DNA from: Actinomadura mexicana | GTDB taxonomy: Bacteria > Actinomycetota > Actinomycetes > Streptosporangiales > Streptosporangiaceae | Length of the DNA stretch: 64,000 nucleotides | NCBI RefSeq assembly: GCF_900188105.1 | Contig: NZ_FZNP01000015.1 | Location: 1 to 64,000, forward strand | Direction: 5' to 3' | In this document: piece after piece, positions 59,593-64,000 of the stretch | Layout: each line of letters begins with the position of its first letter | Numbering within the stretch: position 1 is the first letter of the stretch | Position numbers and translations under genes: made by a program | Notes under the pieces: generated by a model | Database searches by the model: none | The model's input: the letters and a program-made list of their open reading frames with translations, nothing else | What the model was told of the DNA's origin: nothing

Positions 59593-61005
59593 GTGCCGCA
59601 AGCTGCTCCACACGTCTCCGAGATCGCCGCGCGGGACATGGCCACGCGGTTCAACCGCCGCGACTTCCGCCGATGGGCCGCCCGCGCACACTCCACCGGA
59701 GGATGCGCCCAACCCGTCCACCTCCGCGGCCGCGTCACCCACCTGGACCCCCAAACCGGCGAGATCCTCCGCCACTACTCCACCGCTCAGGAACCGGGCG
59801 GGGCTCTGCGGGTGGCCTGCAAAACCCGGCGCGCGTCCCGGTGCCCGGCGTGCGCCGAGACCTACCGCGCCGACACCTACCAACTCGTCCGGGCCGGGCT
59901 CGTCGGCGGCAAGGGAGTACCGGACACCGTCACCCAGCATCCGGCGGCGTTCGTCACGCTCACCGCGCCCTCGTTCGGGCCGGTCCACTCCCGCCGCACC
60001 GGCAAGGCCGGCGGCGTGGTCGCATGCCGTCCTCGACGCGACGGCGGAGCCTGTTCGCACGGGCGGCCGGTCTCCTGCACCGTCCGGCACGGGGACGCAG
60101 ACCCGCGCCTCGGTCAACCCATCTGCCCGGACTGCTTCGACTACGCGGGCGCGGTGCTGTGGAATGCCCACGCTCCCGAACTGTGGCGCCGGTTCACCCT
60201 GGCCTTCCGCCGGTACGTCGCCCGGTCGGCGGGCCTGCGAGTCGCCGACCTGCGGGACGTGCTCACGGTGTCGTTCGCCAAGGTCGCCGAATACCAGCGG
60301 CGCGGCCTGGTCCACTTCCACGCCGTGATTCGGCTGGACGGTCCCGGCGGCCCTGACGCGCAACCGCCCGCTTGGGCAACCCTCGCCCTCCTCGAAGCGG
60401 CCGTAGACCATGCGGCGGGCGCGGTCACCGTCTCTACTCCGGCGGCGGGCGGTGTCCCGGCCCTGACGCACGTGTGGGGCTCACAGGTCGACGTTCGACC
60501 GATCACCACCACAGGGGAACTCACCGATACCGCCGTGGCGGGCTACATCGCCAAATACGCCACCAAAGCCGCCGAATGCGTCGGCACCCTCGACCGCCGC
60601 ATCCGCCCCACCGACGAACTGACCGACCTACCCGTCAGCGGCCACGCGCGGCGACTCATCGCCGAATGCCTCCGTCTGGGTGCCGTCGAGGAGTACGCGG
60701 CGCTGCGGCTGACCGAGTGGGCTCACATGCTCGGCTTCCGCGGCCACTTCTCCACCAAGTCACGCCGGTACTCCACCACCCTCGGCGCACTCCGCCAAGC
60801 ACGTATCGACCACAACCAGCACCAACACGACGACATCACCACCGGACGCCTCCCCTTCGACGACGACCGGGTCCTCGTCGTCGCCCACTGGCGCTACCTC
60901 GGCCAAGGCATGACACCCGGCGAAGCACTCCTCACCGCCGCACTCACCGGCAAGCCCATGCCGCCCCTCAACCCGAACGATCACGCGCAAGGGAGCCTCG
61001 CTTGA
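59593..61005 (+). CDS. Replication initiator, HUH type (RepSA-like)
   Basis: 470 aa rolling-circle initiator of the actinobacterial RepSA group. The metal-binding HUH motif is LVHFHAV (His241/His243) and the nicking tyrosine lies in YIAKYATK (Tyr318 or Tyr322). Zinc-type cysteines occur earlier (RCPACAETY, CPDCFDY). GTG start 59593. It nicks the element's double-strand origin; replication supports excision and transfer. The origin itself is not identified here. Confidence 0.92.
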   Translation: MPQAAPHVSEIAARDMATRFNRRDFRRWAARAHSTGGCAQPVHLRGRVTHLDPQTGEILRHYSTAQEPGGALRVACKTRRASRCPACAETYRADTYQLVRAGLVGGKGVPDTVTQHPAAFVTLTAPSFGPVHSRRTGKAGGVVACRPRRDGGACSHGRPVSCTVRHGDADPRLGQPICPDCFDYAGAVLWNAHAPELWRRFTLAFRRYVARSAGLRVADLRDVLTVSFAKVAEYQRRGLVHFHAVIRLDGPGGPDAQPPAWATLALLEAAVDHAAGAVTVSTPAAGGVPALTHVWGSQVDVRPITTTGELTDTAVAGYIAKYATKAAECVGTLDRRIRPTDELTDLPVSGHARRLIAECLRLGAVEEYAALRLTEWAHMLGFRGHFSTKSRRYSTTLGALRQARIDHNQHQHDDITTGRLPFDDDRVLVVAHWRYLGQGMTPGEALLTAALTGKPMPPLNPNDHAQGSLA

Positions 61006-61196
61006 CCGCGTCCACCGCCCGGGACCAGCTCACCGTCTCGCAACTCTGCGAGGAGCTCCAGATCTCCCGGTCCACGTTCTACGAGTGGCGGCAGAAGGGC
61101 CGCGCGCCCGTCTGCCTGGTGCTGCCGAATGGCAGCCTTCGCATCCGGCGACGTGACCTTGACCGGTGGCTGGCTACCTGCGAAGAGGCCGCCTGA
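61002..61196 (+). CDS. xis: Excisionase (Xis), MerR-like HTH
   Basis: 64 aa. TVSQLCEELQISRSTFYEWRQKGRAP is the excisionase/MerR-type winged helix, ending RRRDLDRWLATCEEAA. The TTG 61002 overlaps the Rep stop (TTGA), with GGGAG upstream, and its stop overlaps the integrase start (TGATG). Rep-Xis-Int are therefore coupled, as in pSAM2-like AICEs. Confidence 0.9.
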   Translation: MTASTARDQLTVSQLCEELQISRSTFYEWRQKGRAPVCLVLPNGSLRIRRRDLDRWLATCEEAA

Positions 61197-62584
61197 TGGA
61201 CGACACCACATACGACGTCGTTGTCCACCAGACCGAGGTCTACAAGGGCAAGCGCACCACCAGCTACATCGTCCGGTGGAAGGTCGGTAAGAAGCGGTGG
61301 AAGGAGTCGCTTCGCAACAAGGCCCAGGCGGACAGCTTCCGGTCCTCTCTGGTCAGTGCAGCTCGCAAGGGCGAAGCGTTTAGCCTCAAGACCGGTCGCC
61401 CGGTGTCGTGGCAGCGCGACGAGGACGCGATCACCTGGTACGCCTTCTCGGTCGACTATTGCGCCGCGAAGTGGCCGTACGCCTCACCCAACCATCGGCG
61501 GGGCATCGCTGAGGCCCTGACGGATGCGACGGAAGTGCTGCTTACCTCGTCCAAAGGTGCCCCGGCGGGGGCGCTCCTGCGTGAGGCTCTGCGGGGCTGG
61601 GCGTACAGCGGACTTCACCAGAACGGGGGCGAGCCGCCTGAGCATCTGCTCCCCGCGCTGCGCTGGCTGGAGCGGAACACGATCGACCTGCGGGATCTGA
61701 CACCAGATCGGCAGGGCTCGCAGCTCGCGCGCCAGGTGCTCGACCGGCTGAGCAGGAAGCAAGACGGGTCACCGGCCGCCGGCAGTACGGCGACCAGGAA
61801 GCGGGCGACGTTCAACAACGCCATGGAGTTCGCCTGTGAGCGGCGCATCCTGCCGGTCAACCCGCTGACCCTGGTGAAGTGGACTCGGCCTCGGGTGGCG
61901 CAGACGCTAGACCTGCGGGTGGTCGCCAACCCCGACCAGGCGCGGCGGCTCCTCGAGGCCGTCCGGGCCCAGGGCAAGCGCGGTGAGCGCATGGTGGGGT
62001 TCTACGCCGTCATGTACTACGCCGCGCTCCGGCCAGAGGAAGCGGTGGACCTGCGACGGGATCACCTGGTGAGCCTGCCCGACGACGGATGGGGCGAGAT
62101 GCGGCTGACACACGCTGAGCCTCGCAGCGGTTCCCGGTGGACCAACAGCGGGAAGCCGCGGGACAAGCAGCCGCTCAAGCACCGGGCCCCCGGCGAGACC
62201 CGGTCGGTCCCCATCCATCCCGAACTAGTGACGCTGCTGCGCCACCACATCAAGGCTTTCAACATCCAGCCGGAGGGGCGTCTGTTCGTCGGGCCGCGGG
62301 GTGGGATCATGACCGACCGGACGTACCTCGGCATGTGGCACAAGGCCCGTCAGAAGGCGCTCAACCCCCATGAGGCAGCCTCACCCCTGGCCGAGACTCC
62401 GTACGCCCTCCGGCATGCGGCCGTCTCCACATGGCTTGGCGCCGGGGTGCCGGCGGCTCAGGTGGCCGAGTGGGCCGGGCATAGCGTCGCCGTCCTGCTG
62501 CGGGTGTACGCCAAGTGCGTGGCCGGGCAGGAGGAGGACGCCAAGCGGCGAATTGCTGAGGCGACCAGGCCAAAGGACGGCTGA
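61196..62584 (+). CDS. int: Tyrosine site-specific integrase
   Basis: 462 aa. Catalytic elements are Arg279 (AALRPEEAVDLR), Arg406 (YALRHAAVSTW), His429 (WAGHS) and the nucleophile Tyr438 (RVYAKC). An N-terminal SAM-like arm-binding region (VGKKRWKESLRNKAQAD) precedes them. It integrates the element into the tRNA-Tyr 3' end. The start ATG 61196 overlaps the xis stop. It is intact, unlike two relatives at 44.2 and 46.7 kb. Confidence 0.96.
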   Translation: MDDTTYDVVVHQTEVYKGKRTTSYIVRWKVGKKRWKESLRNKAQADSFRSSLVSAARKGEAFSLKTGRPVSWQRDEDAITWYAFSVDYCAAKWPYASPNHRRGIAEALTDATEVLLTSSKGAPAGALLREALRGWAYSGLHQNGGEPPEHLLPALRWLERNTIDLRDLTPDRQGSQLARQVLDRLSRKQDGSPAAGSTATRKRATFNNAMEFACERRILPVNPLTLVKWTRPRVAQTLDLRVVANPDQARRLLEAVRAQGKRGERMVGFYAVMYYAALRPEEAVDLRRDHLVSLPDDGWGEMRLTHAEPRSGSRWTNSGKPRDKQPLKHRAPGETRSVPIHPELVTLLRHHIKAFNIQPEGRLFVGPRGGIMTDRTYLGMWHKARQKALNPHEAASPLAETPYALRHAAVSTWLGAGVPAAQVAEWAGHSVAVLLRVYAKCVAGQEEDAKRRIAEATRPKDG

Positions 62585-62656
62585 AACTTCGGCCCGTATT
62601 TGGCCCGGACGCTCGTAGAGGGCCACTCACAGCCCGATACAGCCGGACACAACGAG

Positions 62657-62695
62657 AACAGCCCCCGACCGGGTTACGCCTGGTCAGGGGCTGTT
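62657..62695 (+). terminator. Integrase terminator beside attR
   Basis: AACAGCCCCCGACC (62657-62670) pairs with GGTCAGGGGCTGTT (62682-62695) with one G-T or mismatch, followed by TCACG. Near-copies occur at 48218-48260 and in the relict at 41.4 kb. Confidence 0.8.
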
Positions 62696-62705
62696 TCACG
62701 TGGTG

Positions 62706-62787
62706 TGGCGGGTGCAGGGTTCGAACCTGCGTAGGCTAAGCCGACGGATTTACAGTCCGCTCCCATTGGCCACTCGGGCAACCCGCC
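62706..62787 (-). tRNA. tRNA-Tyr (GTA), integration target
   Basis: 82 nt, minus strand. Acceptor GGCGGGT/ACCCGCC, anticodon GTA in GGACTGTAAATCC, long variable arm, T arm GCAGGTTCGAACCCTGC. Its 3' half (62706-62758) is the attR core and was supplied by the element; the displaced original lies at 48270-48322. Confidence 0.97.
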
Positions 62788-62914
62788 GTGGTGTTTCGCT
62801 GGAAAGGATAGCGGACCGTCGGGGTGGGTGTGACATCGAGGCGGGGCATGCAGGGCGTGGGGAGTCGATACGCTCTGTAGATCGTGATGCTGCTGCTGAG
62901 GGGATGTGTGGGCG

Positions 62915-63403
62915 ATGGCCGACTCGTCGTTTGACATCGTGTCGAAGCTCGACCGGCAGGAGGTCGACAACGCGTTGAACCAGGCCGCCAAGGAGGTGGC
63001 GAACCGGTTCGACTTCCGGAACGTGGACGCGGGGATCAAGTGGTCCGGGGAGTCGATCGAGATCCAGGCGAACACCGAGGAGCGGGCGAACGCCGTGCTG
63101 GACGTGCTGAGGGACAAGCTCGTCAAGCGGGGGATCTCGCTGAAGGCGATCGACGCGGGTGAGCCGAAGCTGTCGGGCAAGGTGTACAAGCTGGGCGTCG
63201 GCCTGAAGGAGGGCATCGCCCAGGAGGACGCGAAGAAGATCGGCAAGATCATCCGGGATGAGGGGCCGAAGGGCGTGAAGGCCCAGGTCCAGGGGGACGA
63301 ACTGCGGGTCAGCTCGAAGAAGAAGGACGACCTCCAGCAGGTCATCACCCTGTTGAAGGGCAAGGACCTCGAGGTCGCGCTGCAGTTCGTGAACTACCGG
63401 TAG
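62915..63403 (+). CDS. yajQ: YajQ family cyclic-di-GMP-binding-type protein
   Basis: 162 aa. It starts MADSSFDIVSKLDRQEVDNA, with RFDFRNVDAGIKWSGESIEI and the C-terminal LLKGKDLEVALQFVNYR, the YajQ/DUF520 signature. The ATG 62915 has GAGGGG 11 nt upstream; a GTG 3 codons earlier is possible. Some relatives bind c-di-GMP; the role in actinobacteria is unclear. A hairpin follows at 63412. Confidence 0.95.
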   Translation: MADSSFDIVSKLDRQEVDNALNQAAKEVANRFDFRNVDAGIKWSGESIEIQANTEERANAVLDVLRDKLVKRGISLKAIDAGEPKLSGKVYKLGVGLKEGIAQEDAKKIGKIIRDEGPKGVKAQVQGDELRVSSKKKDDLQQVITLLKGKDLEVALQFVNYR

Positions 63404-63411
63404 GACGAGGG

Positions 63412-63454
63412 GAGCGCGCCGGCCCCATCCCCCGCAGAAGTGGCCGGCGCGCTC
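63412..63454 (+). terminator. yajQ terminator
   Basis: GAGCGCGCCGGCC (63412-63424) pairs perfectly with GGCCGGCGCGCTC (63442-63454), followed by TTGGTTGTT. The remaining gap to 63644 shows no gene. Confidence 0.85.
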
Positions 63455-63644
63455 TTGGTTGTTATGACGCGGCTGCGCCCGGAGTGGTTCGGCCGAATTC
63501 CGCGGGGTCGTGAGGACGCGGGCCACGGGCGCGACGGTGAAGAATCCCGGGCGGTGATCGCGCCGCGTTCGATCTTGCGGAGGGTGGGCGGGAGATGGCC
63601 GGCGCGGCGGCCCCGTGCGCCGTCTCGGCACCTCTGGCGGCGCC

Positions 63645-64000
63645 TTAGCGGCGGCCGGCCATGCGTTCCAGGCGGGCGATGCGGTCGGCGGTCGGGGGGT
63701 GGGTGGAGAAGAGCTTGCCTATGCCGGCGCCCTGGAAGGGGTTGGCGATCATGAGTGAGCTGGTGGTGGCGAGTTCGGGGTCCTGCGGCAGGGGGAGCGC
63801 GCGGGTGCCGGCGTCGATCTTCCGGAGGGCGGAGGCCAGGGCCAGGGGGTCGCCGGTCAGGAGGGCGCCTGCGGCGTCGGCGGAGTACTCGCGGGTCCGG
63901 CTGATGGCCATCTGGACGACGGCGGCGGCGACCGGGCCGAGGATCAGCATCAGGAGGGCGCCGAGGATGCCGGGGCCGTCGTCGTCCTCGGACCGTCCGA
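63645..64000 (-). CDS. htpX: HtpX-like M48 metalloprotease, C-terminal part (runs off the right edge)
   Basis: At least 118 residues, open past the window end. A transmembrane-type segment (LMLILGPVAAAVVQMAISR) is followed by REYSADAAGALLTGDPLALASAL, the conserved C-terminal zinc-ligand Glu region of HtpX/M48B proteases, and a STHPPTADRIARLE ending. The HEXXH motif lies outside the window. HtpX degrades misfolded membrane proteins. Confidence 0.9.
   Translation of the reverse strand, partial: GRSEDDDGPGILGALLMLILGPVAAAVVQMAISRTREYSADAAGALLTGDPLALASALRKIDAGTRALPLPQDPELATTSSLMIANPFQGAGIGKLFSTHPPTADRIARLERMAGRR

Larger units (their letters stand above)
48270..62758. mobile_element. Actinomycete integrative and conjugative element (AICE) at tRNA-Tyr
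   Basis: The segment is bounded by 53-bp tRNA-Tyr-derived repeats. It carries, in order, a methyltransferase/nuclease cargo pair, an XRE regulator, HATPase, HTH-sensor and PP2C proteins, a small conserved protein, an FtsK/TraB translocase, a DUF2637/Spd-like protein, accessory small genes, an HUH replication initiator, excisionase and tyrosine integrase. This is the AICE gene set: single-translocase double-stranded DNA transfer plus rolling-circle replication. All genes are on the plus strand and no gene is visibly broken, so the element may still be mobile. Confidence 0.93.

Overview
High-GC actinobacterial chromosome. Gene order and protein types suggest a non-mycolate member of the Streptosporangiales, possibly Thermomonosporaceae/Actinomadura; that placement is inferred. 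The left ~37 kb is a conserved core locus: rpmG-hadA-hadB-murB, tRNA-Met, tRNA-Thr, tRNA-Trp-secE-nusG-rplK-rplA, rplJ-rplL and the start of rpoB, nearly all on the minus strand. It parallels the Mycobacterium tuberculosis rpmG2-hadABC-secE-nusG-rplK-rplA ... rplJ-rplL ... mkl ... rpoB region.

1-13.5 kb: rpoB 5' end, then (read leftward from 12.9 kb) a complete mce lipid-importer operon: Mkl-type ATPase, two YrbE permeases, MceA-F and two Mce-associated membrane proteins, mostly joined by 1-4 bp start/stop overlaps. 13.5-22.6 kb: rplL/rplJ with promoter and leader attenuator, three exported lipoprotein or LolA-like proteins, an acyl-CoA/AMP ligase, rplA, rplK, nusG, secE and tRNA-Trp. The nusG-rplK gap holds three stem-loops that look like degenerate type I-E CRISPR repeats. 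22.8-31.6 kb: an aminotransferase, an ECF (SigE-like) sigma factor with a membrane partner, a secreted repeat protein, adenosine deaminase, a GntR regulator, a GDT1/UPF0016 metal transporter behind a yybP-ykoY (Mn2+) riboswitch, murB and hadB/hadA. 31.7-33.6 kb: a divergent LOG/Nudix pair bounded by 59-bp imperfect direct repeats. 33.7-39.3 kb: rpmG, two tRNAs, an acyl-CoA dehydrogenase with an operator-like palindrome, a hypothetical gene ending in 25-bp tandem repeats, a PP2C-like protein, a CadD-type transporter and a small exported protein.

39.4-62.8 kb is an accreted island at tRNA-Tyr. The outer part (39.4-48.2 kb) is a graveyard: two broken integrase 3' ends, an IS remnant fused to a truncated XRE regulator, att-like footprints, and scattered intact genes (GNAT, AhpD-like, DUF1963-like, membrane proteins, a solute-binding lipoprotein). 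The inner part (48.27-62.76 kb) is a complete actinomycete integrative and conjugative element (AICE): att repeats made of the tRNA-Tyr 3' half, tyrosine integrase, excisionase, HUH replication initiator, FtsK/TraB translocase, DUF2637/Spd-like protein and small accessory genes. A regulatory block (XRE, HATPase, HTH-sensor, PP2C) carries at least six copies of a CCCCCTAGAC box. Its cargo is a two-gene N6-adenine methyltransferase plus PD-(D/E)xK nuclease pair, visibly more AT-rich than its surroundings; this is the best candidate here for an undescribed defence or restriction system.

62.8-64 kb returns to core genes: yajQ and the C-terminus of an HtpX-like protease.
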